NCBI GenBank assembly: GCA_029779995.1
Contig: JAKOZM010000244.1
Coordinates: forward strand, 1 to 7,423
Length of the DNA stretch: 7,423 nucleotides
Direction of reading: 5' to 3'
Source of the DNA: Actinomycetes bacterium
GTDB taxonomy: Bacteria > Actinomycetota > Actinomycetes > S36-B12 > UBA10799
Below are positions 1-6,836 of the stretch, in pieces. Each line of letters opens with the position of its first letter. The first letter of the stretch is position 1. Both the position numbers and the translations under genes were made by a program. Under the pieces are notes generated by a model that had not been told where the DNA came from, made no database searches, and worked only from the letters and a program-made list of their open reading frames with translations.

Positions 1-1
1 G

Positions 2-658
2 TTCATCGCCGCGACGACCTACGGCTCAGTCGACTTGGCCGAGCAGACGATCCGCGCGATCCAGTCCATGCACACCCGGGTGCAGGGTGTCGCCAGCGAC
101 GGCCGGCGCTACTCGGCCCAGGATCCGCGGTTGTTGCTGTGGGTGCACCTGGCTCTGACCGACTCGATGCTGCGCGCCTACCTCGACTACGGCCGCGACG
201 GCGCGATCGACGCCGACGGCTACGTGGCAAACATGGCGGTGGTGGCCCGGGCGATGGGCGTCATCGACCCGCCAGAGTCTGTGGCGCAGATGGACGCGGC
301 GCTGCAGGCCTTCCGCCCGGAGTTGCGCGTGGACGCCGACACCCGCAGGACGCAGCACTTCATCCGCAGGGCCCCGCTGCCACTCACACTCAAGCCCGGC
401 TACGCCGTGTTGGCCCGGGCGGCGTGGGACTCCCTCCCGGGCTGGGCGCTGGCGATGCTCGACTCGACGCCGCGCACCGCGGCCGTGGATCGCGGCCTGG
501 CGGACGCCGGCCTGCGGGTCCTGCGGTTCGCCCTGGTCGCGTCCCCGGCTCGGCTGGCCGGGGAACAACGGCTGGCTCAGCGGCCCGGTATGCCCACGAT
601 GACCCCATCGGTGCAGGGCGCCTCGATGCGCATCGGCCCCGGCGGCGGGAACACGTAG
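2..658 (+). CDS. MpaB-family (DUF2236) oxygenase, C-terminal part (5' truncated)
   Basis: The reading frame is open from the left edge and ends at TAG 656-658, giving 218 visible residues; the N-terminal part lies outside the window. The protein resembles the oxygenase MpaB / DUF2236 family, all-helical proteins that include haem-binding latex-clearing-type oxygenases. Seen: a short stretch before QSMHTRVQG, then the family-like LLLWVHLALTDSM segment. The histidines in MHTRV and WVH sit where the family keeps its conserved, probably haem-related histidines. A helical region with PGYAVLARAAWDSLPGWA follows. The domain seems to finish near LRFALVASPAR; the last 35-40 residues are low-complexity and lie partly over the 3' end of the opposite-strand gene. 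The substrate cannot be inferred. The family call is from pattern recognition and is fairly secure. Confidence 0.8.
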   Translation, partial: FIAATTYGSVDLAEQTIRAIQSMHTRVQGVASDGRRYSAQDPRLLLWVHLALTDSMLRAYLDYGRDGAIDADGYVANMAVVARAMGVIDPPESVAQMDAALQAFRPELRVDADTRRTQHFIRRAPLPLTLKPGYAVLARAAWDSLPGWALAMLDSTPRTAAVDRGLADAGLRVLRFALVASPARLAGEQRLAQRPGMPTMTPSVQGASMRIGPGGGNT

Positions 659-2073
659 ACGGACCCCGGCTCGACGGGCACGCCGTTGACCTCGCCGGCC
701 CTCAGCACTTCCAGCTGCACCACCCGCACGCCGGCATCGAACGCGGGCACCGTGAGCACCCCGCACTGCCGGCGCTGATCGACCAATAGCGGGGTGAACC
801 TCAGCGGCGTCAACCGGCCGTTGTACTGCTGCGGGTCGCTGGACACCTCGGGGAAGGCCGGCGGGTTCTTACCCACGTCCAGCAACGTGCGGGTCGTCCC
901 CAACTCCACCAGCGGGCCCGACGTGGTGAAGAAGAAGTGGCTCAGCATCTCCGGGGGGCTGGGCGTGGCCGCCAGCTCCACCCCGGACGGCAGGGGACGA
1001 AACCAGTCCCGGCCCGGGGTCTGCGGGAAGGTGGCCATGCTCAGCGCTCCCAGCACCGCCATCACCCCCGTCCAAACCGGCCAGGCGAAGCAGCCCAGAC
1101 CCGCCAGCAGCACCGTCCCCGTGATCAGGGTGAACCGTGGATCGGAGGCGAGTTGGCTACCCGAGAAGCCACCGCGCAGCGCGACGAACGACAGCACTTC
1201 GACGACGAAGAACCCGAGTGTAAGGCTGGCGACGATGGCCGTCCGGCGAGGGGCCAGCGCGGCGCCGGCGATCAGCAGCCCGGCCCAGACCATGATCACC
1301 AACAACCCCCACAGCCCGACGACGGCCGGCGTCACGGTGTGCACCTCGTAGGGCAGCCAGCCCCCGACCGACCGCAGCACCGAGCCCGGGCCCGCGAACC
1401 AGAGAGCGCCCGCGAGGTTGTCACCGCCATCGAGACCCGGCCGCTGATCGGCGACGCGCAGGCCAAGCATCAGCACGGTGATCCCGATCAGTACCAGCCA
1501 CGACGTGCGGTTGTCACGCCAGGCCCGCCGGCCGGTATAGATCAGCGCGATCGCGAACAGCACCGGCCCGAAGTAGACGGCCCGCTCGTGAAACAGCCAG
1601 GCTCCGCCGCACAGCAGGCCCACCCACAGCGGCGTCCAGCGCCCGGGCCGCGCGAGCAGCATCCCCGCCACGAACATCAGCATCAGTGGGACCGTTTCCA
1701 GCCCCGCCGAGAGCCACTGCTGAGCCACCAACGTCGCCGGCCAGGCCGCGAACAGCATCGCCGCGACGGGACTCCCACCCCATCTGCGCAGCATCAGCCA
1801 GAACGTCACGCTGCTGGCCACGGCGATGACACTCAGCACGGTCGCGGCCGGCCACCAGACGTGCGGCGCCAACCGGGCGAGCAGCCACTGGATGGCAAAG
1901 CTGCCCGGCTCCCGGTGGCCGTTCCAGTTCTGCCACACGAGATCGCCGTGCCACGCCGTCCAGATGTGGATGTAGTCGTCCTGCCAGAAGAAGGCCCGCC
2001 AGATCACCCACAGCCGGATGGCGCTGGTGACAGCGATGACGGCCCAGACCACGAGGGCCAGCGTATTGCTCAA
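577..2073 (-). CDS. GT-C-like multi-spanning membrane protein with extracytoplasmic C-terminal domain
   Basis: A long hydrophobic protein of 498 aa from the start chosen here, with about ten membrane segments in the first 350 residues and a soluble tail of about 150 residues. Right after the first helix comes FFWQDDYIH (Asp-Asp at residues 32-33). Acidic residues in the first outside loop are the hallmark of GT-C glycosyltransferases, which use polyprenyl-linked sugars. Further motifs are FHERA (about 162) and SDPRF (about 311). Donor and acceptor are unknown, and membership of GT-C is inference. The frame is open up to ATG 2148, but that start would overlap the divergent gene and has no ribosome site. 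TTG 2073, preceded by GGGGGG, removes the overlap and gives the usual topology of helix one, then the DD loop. TTG 2121 or GTG 2115/2112 are alternatives. The stop lies inside the convergent MpaB-type gene. Confidence 0.72.
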   Translation of the reverse strand: MSNTLALVVWAVIAVTSAIRLWVIWRAFFWQDDYIHIWTAWHGDLVWQNWNGHREPGSFAIQWLLARLAPHVWWPAATVLSVIAVASSVTFWLMLRRWGGSPVAAMLFAAWPATLVAQQWLSAGLETVPLMLMFVAGMLLARPGRWTPLWVGLLCGGAWLFHERAVYFGPVLFAIALIYTGRRAWRDNRTSWLVLIGITVLMLGLRVADQRPGLDGGDNLAGALWFAGPGSVLRSVGGWLPYEVHTVTPAVVGLWGLLVIMVWAGLLIAGAALAPRRTAIVASLTLGFFVVEVLSFVALRGGFSGSQLASDPRFTLITGTVLLAGLGCFAWPVWTGVMAVLGALSMATFPQTPGRDWFRPLPSGVELAATPSPPEMLSHFFFTTSGPLVELGTTRTLLDVGKNPPAFPEVSSDPQQYNGRLTPLRFTPLLVDQRRQCGVLTVPAFDAGVRVVQLEVLRAGEVNGVPVEPGSVYVFPPPGPMRIEAPCTDGVIVGIPGR

Positions 2074-2122
2074 CCGGTCCCCCCAAACGACCGAGAGCGT
2101 GAGTAGAGTCACCACGAACAAC

Positions 2123-2128
2123 GGAAGG
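2123..2128 (+). promoter_or_regulatory. Ribosome binding site of the DUF6159-like gene
   Basis: GGAAGG lies 7 bases before ATG 2136, a normal distance. It supports 2136 as the start and argues against the opposite-strand gene beginning at 2148. Confidence 0.6.
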
Positions 2129-2135
2129 TTGGCAC

Positions 2136-3026
2136 ATGGCCCGGTCATGGAAGCAGTCGAAGGTGGTCACCTCGCAGGCATGGGGCGTGATCAAGGAGAA
2201 CCCGTACATGCTGGCGTTCCCCGTGGTGAGCGCCGTACTGGCCATCGTGGCCGCGCTGATCATCGGTGGCGCGGGCGTGGCGGCCCTCGGCTGGAGCACT
2301 CTGGCCCAAGAGGCCAATACCGGCGAGGTTCCCACAAGTTCGGTCGTGCTCGGGGTCATCTTCATGTTCGTTGCCGCCTACGTGGCCACACTGATCACCG
2401 TGCTCTTCATGGGCGGGCTGGTGAAGTGCGCCGACGAGGAGTTGCAGGGCCGGGACAGTTCGTTCGGCGCTGGCCTGTCCGCCTCCTTCAGCCGGCTGCC
2501 CGCCTTGATGGGCTGGGCGCTGATCGAGACTCTCGTCGGGTGGCTGATTTCCGCTGTGCAGGGCAACGGGGCCAACGACAACGTGCTCGTCACGATCTTG
2601 CGGCTGGTCCTGTCCAGCCTGATGCAGGTCGCCTGGACGATCATCAGCTTCTTCGTTCTGCCGCTGATCATCCTGCGTGGCAAAGGACCGGCTCAGGCGA
2701 TCAAGGAGTCAGTCAAGCTGATCCGCGCCACATGGGGCATGCAGGTCGCCGGGGGTGTGCGGATCGGCGGGATCATCGCCCTCATCGCGGTGCTGCCCGG
2801 CATCCTGGTCGCCGTCGTCGGCGGCTTCATCGCCATGTCGGGGACTCCGGCGGTCGGCGTGCCGATCTCGACGATCGGGGTGATCGTGGTGATCGTGGCA
2901 ACGGTCCTGATCAGCGCTATGAAAGCGATCTTCTCCGTGGCGATGCTGCACTTCGTGGAGCAGGGTGCGGCGCTCGGCCCGTTCAACGCCGACGAACTGC
3001 AGTCGGCGGTCAAGGTTCGCGGCTGA
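2136..3026 (+). CDS. DUF6159-like integral membrane protein
   Basis: A 296-aa membrane protein of unknown biochemical function. A short amphipathic N-terminus (MARSWKQSKVV...) is followed by about six hydrophobic segments, near residues 24-50, 68-92, 122-140, 150-180, 204-234 and 242-272. The order of a short cytosolic SWxxxKxS-type start, a first helix after ENPYMLAFP, a polar loop with KCADEELQGRDSSFGAG before the third helix, and a second polar loop RGKGPAQAIKESVKLIRATWG fits DUF6159, a family common in actinobacteria with no assigned role. No catalytic motif or signal peptidase site is visible. The start is fixed by GGAAGG at 2123-2128. The neighbours are the divergent GT-C-like gene and, downstream, the repeat-bearing gap shared with the convergent VWA gene. 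The family name is from memory; the membrane nature is certain. Confidence 0.8.
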   Translation: MARSWKQSKVVTSQAWGVIKENPYMLAFPVVSAVLAIVAALIIGGAGVAALGWSTLAQEANTGEVPTSSVVLGVIFMFVAAYVATLITVLFMGGLVKCADEELQGRDSSFGAGLSASFSRLPALMGWALIETLVGWLISAVQGNGANDNVLVTILRLVLSSLMQVAWTIISFFVLPLIILRGKGPAQAIKESVKLIRATWGMQVAGGVRIGGIIALIAVLPGILVAVVGGFIAMSGTPAVGVPISTIGVIVVIVATVLISAMKAIFSVAMLHFVEQGAALGPFNADELQSAVKVRG

Positions 3027-3027
3027 C

Positions 3028-3190
3028 AGCGGGGGGTTCTGGAAAACTCCGCACACGATGCTCTTCGGTGCGGAGTTCTCCAGGTCTTCGGTCGGACAAA
3101 ACACCCCATACCGGGCAGTATTTCTGGACTTCGCCGCATCGATCTTGCTCTGGACCAATTTCGTGCGGAGTTTTCCAGGACAACCCCGCT
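3028..3190. repeat. Three-copy 16-bp repeat in inverted arrangement (MITE-like or shared 3'-end element)
   Basis: CTGGAAAACTCCGCAC at 3039-3054 recurs as its exact reverse complement at 3163-3178, and with one mismatch as a reverse complement at 3068-3083. The outer pair is therefore a perfect 16-bp inverted repeat. Its symmetry continues outward through AGCGGGG at 3028-3034 and CCCCGCT at 3184-3190, with a short insertion/deletion in each arm. The copies fill the gap between the two convergent genes. The 80 bases between the second and third copies look less GC-rich than the genes. No open frame here looks coding. It could be a small non-autonomous mobile element, a repeated extragenic palindrome, or a protein-binding array. 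Confidence 0.75.
3039..3083. terminator. Hairpin after the DUF6159-like gene, possible terminator
   Basis: The first two repeat copies (3039-3054 and 3068-3083) form a 16-bp stem with one A-C mismatch and a 13-base loop, starting 12 bases after the stop at 3026. No U-run follows in either direction, so the terminator role is inferred from position between two convergent genes. Confidence 0.45.
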
Positions 3191-4361
3191 AACGCCGCCC
3201 CGGCGTCCCCCGGTTCAGGTGGGCCATCGCTTCCGTCAGCCCCTCGGTGGTGAGTGGGAACATCTCGATCACCTCACCGATGGCTTCGATCGTGGTCCCG
3301 TGCCACCGGCTCAGCGGCTCGGGGTTCAACCAGCAGGAATCGGTGAAATGGTCGCCGAGGATCCGCAGCCACTCGATACCGGGTACCCGGGAGTTGTCAT
3401 TGGCCGACCATGGTCCGGCCTGCCCGAGTTCATAAGGGGCCATGAACGCGTCCCCGACCATGATCAGCTTGTAGTGCGGTCCACACTCGCGCAGCAGGTC
3501 GTGCACCCACACCGGTTCGGTGAATCGGTCGGTGCCGTAGACCTTGCCGTACACGCAGTTGTGGAAGTAGTAGGTGCGCAGTTCCTTGAAGTGGGTGGCC
3601 TTCTGGGTCGCGCTGAACACCTGCGACATCAAGGTCGTGTAGGGGAACATCGAACCGCCGACGTCCGACATCAGGATCACGTGGGTGTTCGGCCGGCTCG
3701 GCGGGCGCACCACGACCTCGATCTCCCCGGCGTTGCGGGCGGTCTCGTCGATGGTCGCGTCAATGTCCAACTCGGTCTGGGACCCCTCCCGCACGAAGGC
3801 CCGCAGCCGGCGCAGCGCCACCTCGAGCTGACGGATGTCCAGGGTCACGTCCGAGCGGTAGGGCCGGTAGGAGCGCATGTCGGCGATCCGGATGGCGGCC
3901 CGGCCACCACCGGAGCTGCCAGTACTGACACCGGAGGACGCCGACCCGGCCTGCCCCAACTGCGACTTGCCGCCGGTCCCGATCCAGTAGGGACCGCCGT
4001 CGTGGCGCTCGGTCTGTTCGGCCTTGCGCTGCTCGAACATGTCCAGCAACTCCTGGACGTCCGGCGCTTCAGTCTCGCTGATCTCCTCGAGGCGAGCCGC
4101 CTGCTCATCGAGCCATTCGCGCAGTTCCTCGGTCAGCTCGGTGTCCCAGTCGAGATTGCCGTATTCAGCCAGGAACGCCCGGTCGAAGGCGTCGAGGTGG
4201 CCCTCGTGGTGGATCATCGTCGCCCGGGCGATGTAGTAGAAACCGCGCACCGAGTTGTCGTGCGCGCCGGCCCGCAGCGCGGCCGCCAGGTTCAGCGCCT
4301 CGGTCGGCCCGACCGGCACATCGGCCTCGCGCAGCCGGTACAACAACCCCAGATAGAACAT
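3189..4361 (-). CDS. CoxE-like VWA-domain protein, partner of MoxR ATPase
   Basis: A 390-aa cytosolic protein without signal peptide. The N-terminal helical region (1-120, MFYLGLLYRLREADVPVGP...) is typical of VWA/CoxE-like proteins. A Gly/Ser linker follows at about 128-153, then the conserved IADMRSYRPYRSD segment, then the VWA domain. Its metal (MIDAS) motif is SDVGGSM at 232-238, where the common DxSxS has glycine in place of the first serine. MVGDAFMAPYEL (301-312) and the WLNPEP segment complete the fold. VWA proteins of this type work with MoxR AAA+ ATPases to remodel or metallate client enzymes, as CoxE with CoxD does for CO dehydrogenase; the client here is unknown and no cox structural genes are present. 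Its ATG overlaps the ATPase stop by one base (TGATG), so the two are translationally coupled. Confidence 0.88.
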   Translation of the reverse strand: MFYLGLLYRLREADVPVGPTEALNLAAALRAGAHDNSVRGFYYIARATMIHHEGHLDAFDRAFLAEYGNLDWDTELTEELREWLDEQAARLEEISETEAPDVQELLDMFEQRKAEQTERHDGGPYWIGTGGKSQLGQAGSASSGVSTGSSGGGRAAIRIADMRSYRPYRSDVTLDIRQLEVALRRLRAFVREGSQTELDIDATIDETARNAGEIEVVVRPPSRPNTHVILMSDVGGSMFPYTTLMSQVFSATQKATHFKELRTYYFHNCVYGKVYGTDRFTEPVWVHDLLRECGPHYKLIMVGDAFMAPYELGQAGPWSANDNSRVPGIEWLRILGDHFTDSCWLNPEPLSRWHGTTIEAIGEVIEMFPLTTEGLTEAMAHLNRGTPGRR

Positions 4362-5182
4362 CAGAACCGGCGCCGGCCGCTGACCTGATTGACGAAAGCC
4401 TGCAGGTCCTGCTCCTTCTTCAGCAGGGTGCCCAGGAACGGAGTGGCTTCAGTGAGTTCGACAGTCTCGATGCCGGCGACCTGCAGCATGGCGATCCAGT
4501 CCACGAGTTCGCTGGTGCTCGGTGGTTTGCGGATGCGGTCCATCCCGCGCACCGCGAAGAAGGCACTGAGCGCCTGTTCCATCAGGGCGGAGTCCAGATC
4601 CGGGTGGTGCACATCGACGATCCGTGACATCAACTCCCGGTCGGGGAAGTCGATGAAGTGGAAGATGCACCGGCGCAGGAACGCGTCGGGCAGTTCCTTC
4701 TCCGCATTGCTCGTGATGATCACCACGGGTCGCTGGGTGGCGGCGATCTCGTCGCCGGTCTCCGTGACGACAAACCGCATCCGGTCGAGTTCGTGCAGCA
4801 GGTCGTTGGGGAACTCGATGTCGGCCTTGTCGATCTCGTCGATGAGCAGGACGACCCGCTGGTCGGACTGGAACGCCTGACCCAACGGACCCATGTGGAT
4901 GTACTCCCGGATGTCGCGCACGTCGTGGTCGCCGAAGCGGGAGTCATACAGGCGCTGCACGGTGTCGTAGTGGTACAGCCCCTCCTGCGCCCGGGTCGTG
5001 CTCTTGACGTGCCAGGTGATCAATGGGAGCTGCAGCGCCTCGGAGACGGCCTCGGCCAGCAGCGTCTTGCCGGTGCCGGGTTCGCCGCGCACGAGCAGCG
5101 GCTTCTCGAGCACGAGCGCGCAGCGCACAGCCGCGTCGAGGGCGGGATTGGTCAGGTAGGCATCGGTGCCGGTGAACTCCAC
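4361..5182 (-). CDS. MoxR-family AAA+ ATPase
   Basis: From GTG 5182 the protein has 273 aa, the usual size of a compact MoxR ATPase. Walker A is GEPGTGKT (33-40), Walker B is LLIDEID (112-118), sensor 1 lies in IITSNAEKELPDAF (155-168), and the following LRRC carries the likely arginine finger. A helical lid with KPPSTSELVDWI follows. Such proteins form hexamers and act with a VWA partner, here the coupled downstream gene. The frame is open to 5269, but family members begin almost directly at the (E)FTGTDAYL segment. GTG 5182 sits 6 bases after TACGCT, matching a leaderless actinobacterial start, whereas the 5269 start would run through the divergent gene's start. It could have a coxD-like role, but the context does not support that name. 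Confidence 0.9.
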   Translation of the reverse strand: MEFTGTDAYLTNPALDAAVRCALVLEKPLLVRGEPGTGKTLLAEAVSEALQLPLITWHVKSTTRAQEGLYHYDTVQRLYDSRFGDHDVRDIREYIHMGPLGQAFQSDQRVVLLIDEIDKADIEFPNDLLHELDRMRFVVTETGDEIAATQRPVVIITSNAEKELPDAFLRRCIFHFIDFPDRELMSRIVDVHHPDLDSALMEQALSAFFAVRGMDRIRKPPSTSELVDWIAMLQVAGIETVELTEATPFLGTLLKKEQDLQAFVNQVSGRRRF

Positions 5183-5188
5183 GGATTC

Positions 5189-5194
5189 AGCGTA
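5189..5194 (-). promoter_or_regulatory. Likely -10 box of a leaderless promoter for the MoxR-VWA pair
   Basis: Reading leftward, TACGCT (TANNNT) is followed by six bases and then GTG 5182, so transcription would begin at the start codon itself. No clear -35 box is visible at the expected distance. Positions 5183-5253 are the only space shared with the divergent aldehyde dehydrogenase gene, for which I found no convincing promoter or ribosome site. Confidence 0.45.
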
Positions 5195-5253
5195 AGCGGC
5201 AGCAGCTGAGGCGCTTGCCGGGACGTGGCAACAGATCCGGGGTTCAATGGACC

Positions 5254-6738
5254 ATGCCAATCGCGACACAGACCTTCGAAAGCCACTCCCCCGCCGATGG
5301 CCGGGTGATCGCCACCTTCCCCGTGATGGACGCCACGGAGGTACGCGAGGTGGTGGACCGGGCGCGGCTGGCCGCCACGTGGTGGGCAGATCTGGGGTTC
5401 GACGAGCGGCGCCGAAGGATCTCCCGCTTCAAGGGCCTGCTGGCCCGGCGCTCCCGCGAGCTGGCCGAACTGGTGCACGCGGAGAACGGCAAGCCGACCG
5501 ATGACGCCCTGCTGGAGATCATCCTGTCGGTCGAGCACACGAACTGGGCGGCGCTGAACGCCGAGAAGGTCCTGAGCCGGCGCTCGGTGCGGCCCGGTCT
5601 GCTCACCCTGAACCATGCCGCACACGTGGAGTATCAACCGCTGGGAGTCGTCGGCATCATCGGACCCTGGAACTACCCGGTGTTCACACCGATCGGCTCG
5701 ATCGTCTACGCCTTGGCCGCCGGCAATGCAGTGGTCTTCAAACCGTCGGAATTCACCCCGGCGGTCGGCCAGTGGCTGGTCGACACCATCGCCGAGGTCG
5801 TCCCCGAGCAGCCCGTGGCGCAACTCATCACCGGCTTCGGAGCGACCGGCCAGGCCCTGTGTGAGGCAGGCGTAGACAAGATCTCGTTCACCGGATCCAC
5901 GCCCACCGGCAAGAAGGTGATGGCGTCCTGCGCGGCCAGCCTCACCCCGGTGCTGCTTGAGTGCGGCGGCAAGGACGCCGTCCTGGTGGACAAGGACGCG
6001 GACCTCGACAAGGCCGCCGACGCCGCCGCCTTCGGAGCCTTCAGCAACGCCGGCCAGACCTGCGTAGGTGTCGAGCGCGTATATGTCCACAGGGAGGTCT
6101 ACGACGAGTTCCTCGGCCTGGTCGCGCAGAAGGCCCGGGCTCTGACACCCGGGCACGGTCCCGATTCGTCCTACGGGCCCATGACGATGCCGTCGCAGAT
6201 CGAGGTCGTGCGCCGGCACGTGAAGGATGCCATGGACCGCGGCGGGCGGGCTGTCGTCGGTGGTCCGGAATCCATCGGCGAGGGCGTCGTCGAACCGATC
6301 GTGCTGACCAATGTGCCCGAGGATTCGCTCGCTGTGATGGAAGAGACTTTCGGGCCCACGTTGGTCGTCAATCCGGTCGCCGACATGGATGAGGCCGTGG
6401 ATCGTACGAATGCCGCAGACTACGGCCTGGCCGCCACCATCTTCTCGGGCAGCCGACGCCGCAGTGAGGACCTGGCCTCCCGGCTGCGGGTGGGCATGGT
6501 GAGCATCAACTCGTGGGTGATGTACGCCGGTGTCTCCTCACTGCCCTGGGGCGGCGTCGGGCAGTCCGGGTTCGGGCGCATCCACGGCCCAGACGGACTC
6601 AAGGAGTTCGCGCGTGCCAAGTCGACCGTCCGCGAGCGCTTCGGGATCCCCCTGAAGTTGACCTCGTTCGCCCGGCATCCTCGCACCACGGAGGTCGTGC
6701 GCCGGGTGATGTCGTTCCAGCACGGCCACGGAAGATAG
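5254..6738 (+). CDS. NAD(P)-dependent aldehyde dehydrogenase
   Basis: A 494-aa cytosolic enzyme of the aldehyde dehydrogenase superfamily, normal in length. It oxidises an aldehyde to the acid with NAD or NADP. All key residues are present: GPWNYP with the oxyanion Asn140, the cofactor-binding FKPSE with Lys163, FTGSTPTGK (212-220) of the Rossmann region, the general base Glu236 in LLECGGKD, the catalytic Cys270 in NAGQTC, and EETFGP with Glu364. The C-terminus runs about 30 residues past the oligomerisation region (FARAKSTV) and ends in a His-containing basic tail. The start ATG 5254 gives the usual N-terminus; the upstream TTG 5215 only adds 13 unlikely residues. Weak CCGGGG precedes it. 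The sequence does not fix the substrate: succinate semialdehyde, fatty or aromatic aldehydes are all possible. It is divergent from the MoxR-VWA pair. Confidence 0.92.
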   Translation: MPIATQTFESHSPADGRVIATFPVMDATEVREVVDRARLAATWWADLGFDERRRRISRFKGLLARRSRELAELVHAENGKPTDDALLEIILSVEHTNWAALNAEKVLSRRSVRPGLLTLNHAAHVEYQPLGVVGIIGPWNYPVFTPIGSIVYALAAGNAVVFKPSEFTPAVGQWLVDTIAEVVPEQPVAQLITGFGATGQALCEAGVDKISFTGSTPTGKKVMASCAASLTPVLLECGGKDAVLVDKDADLDKAADAAAFGAFSNAGQTCVGVERVYVHREVYDEFLGLVAQKARALTPGHGPDSSYGPMTMPSQIEVVRRHVKDAMDRGGRAVVGGPESIGEGVVEPIVLTNVPEDSLAVMEETFGPTLVVNPVADMDEAVDRTNAADYGLAATIFSGSRRRSEDLASRLRVGMVSINSWVMYAGVSSLPWGGVGQSGFGRIHGPDGLKEFARAKSTVRERFGIPLKLTSFARHPRTTEVVRRVMSFQHGHGR

Positions 6739-6750
6739 GCCAAGCACTTC

Positions 6751-6782
6751 TGTGATGCATATCACTGTGACCCCCCTTCACA
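6751..6782. promoter_or_regulatory. Two overlapping CRP-like palindromes
   Basis: TGTGATGCATATCACT at 6751-6766 matches the CRP/GlxR-type pattern TGTGA-N6-TCACA except for the last base. A second TGTGA at 6766-6770 pairs with TCACA at 6778-6782 at a spacing of seven. Together they form four half-sites just before the promoter of the 43-aa gene, the last one lying inside its -35 box. Actinobacteria carry CRP-family regulators with this target; which protein binds is inference. Confidence 0.55.
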
Positions 6783-6806
6783 TGTCTATGCGTATACACG
6801 TATAGT
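6777..6806 (+). promoter_or_regulatory. Sigma70-type promoter of the 43-aa gene
   Basis: TTCACA (6777-6782, one mismatch to TTGACA) and TATAGT (6801-6806) are 18 bases apart. A start of transcription near A6813 would leave a leader of about 24 bases before ATG 6837. It lies 38 bases past the aldehyde dehydrogenase stop, so the small gene has its own promoter. Confidence 0.65.
6786..6805. promoter_or_regulatory. 20-bp dyad over the -10 box, possible operator
   Basis: CTATGCGTATACACGTATAG reads the same on both strands at 16 of 20 positions and covers most of the -10 box. That position suits a repressor site. The binding protein is unknown. Confidence 0.45.
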
Positions 6807-6822
6807 TGAGACATCGACAGCG

Positions 6823-6830
6823 AGGAGGTG
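6823..6830 (+). promoter_or_regulatory. Full-length Shine-Dalgarno of the 43-aa gene
   Basis: AGGAGGTG matches the 16S rRNA tail over eight bases and stands 6 bases before ATG 6837. It is the strongest ribosome site in the window and fixes the start of this very short gene. Confidence 0.85.
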
Positions 6831-6836
6831 AAGAGC

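Noticed and set aside
937..2106. 389-codon open frame on the + strand
   Set aside because: It lies antisense to the GT-C-like gene; the translation is rich in Arg, His, Gln and Pro without domains, as expected for a shadow in GC-rich DNA.
1514..2365. Open frame on the - strand bridging the GT-C-like and DUF6159-like genes
   Set aside because: It overlaps two real genes in other frames and its composition is typical of a shadow.
2709..3158. Open frame on the - strand across the 3028-3190 repeat element
   Set aside because: Most of it lies antisense to the DUF6159-like gene and the rest is made of the repeat; there is no ribosome site and no domain.
3028..3190. CRISPR array
   Set aside because: There are only three copies in mixed orientation with unequal spacing (about 14 and 80 bases), and no cas gene.
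3219..4388. 389-codon open frame on the + strand
   Set aside because: It is antisense to the VWA gene, whose MIDAS and family motifs are clear; the + strand translation has no recognisable domain.
3189..5182. Naming the pair coxD/coxE of a CO dehydrogenase cluster
   Set aside because: No coxL, coxM, coxS or other cox gene is in the window, and this MoxR-VWA type occurs in many unrelated contexts.
5152..6219. 355-codon open frame on the - strand
   Set aside because: It is antisense to the aldehyde dehydrogenase gene, which has all catalytic residues in frame; the shadow shows no motif.
6739..6836. Factor-independent terminator for the aldehyde dehydrogenase gene
   Set aside because: The only inverted repeats here are short, TGTGA-type dyads without a GC-rich stem or U-run; they fit protein-binding sites better.
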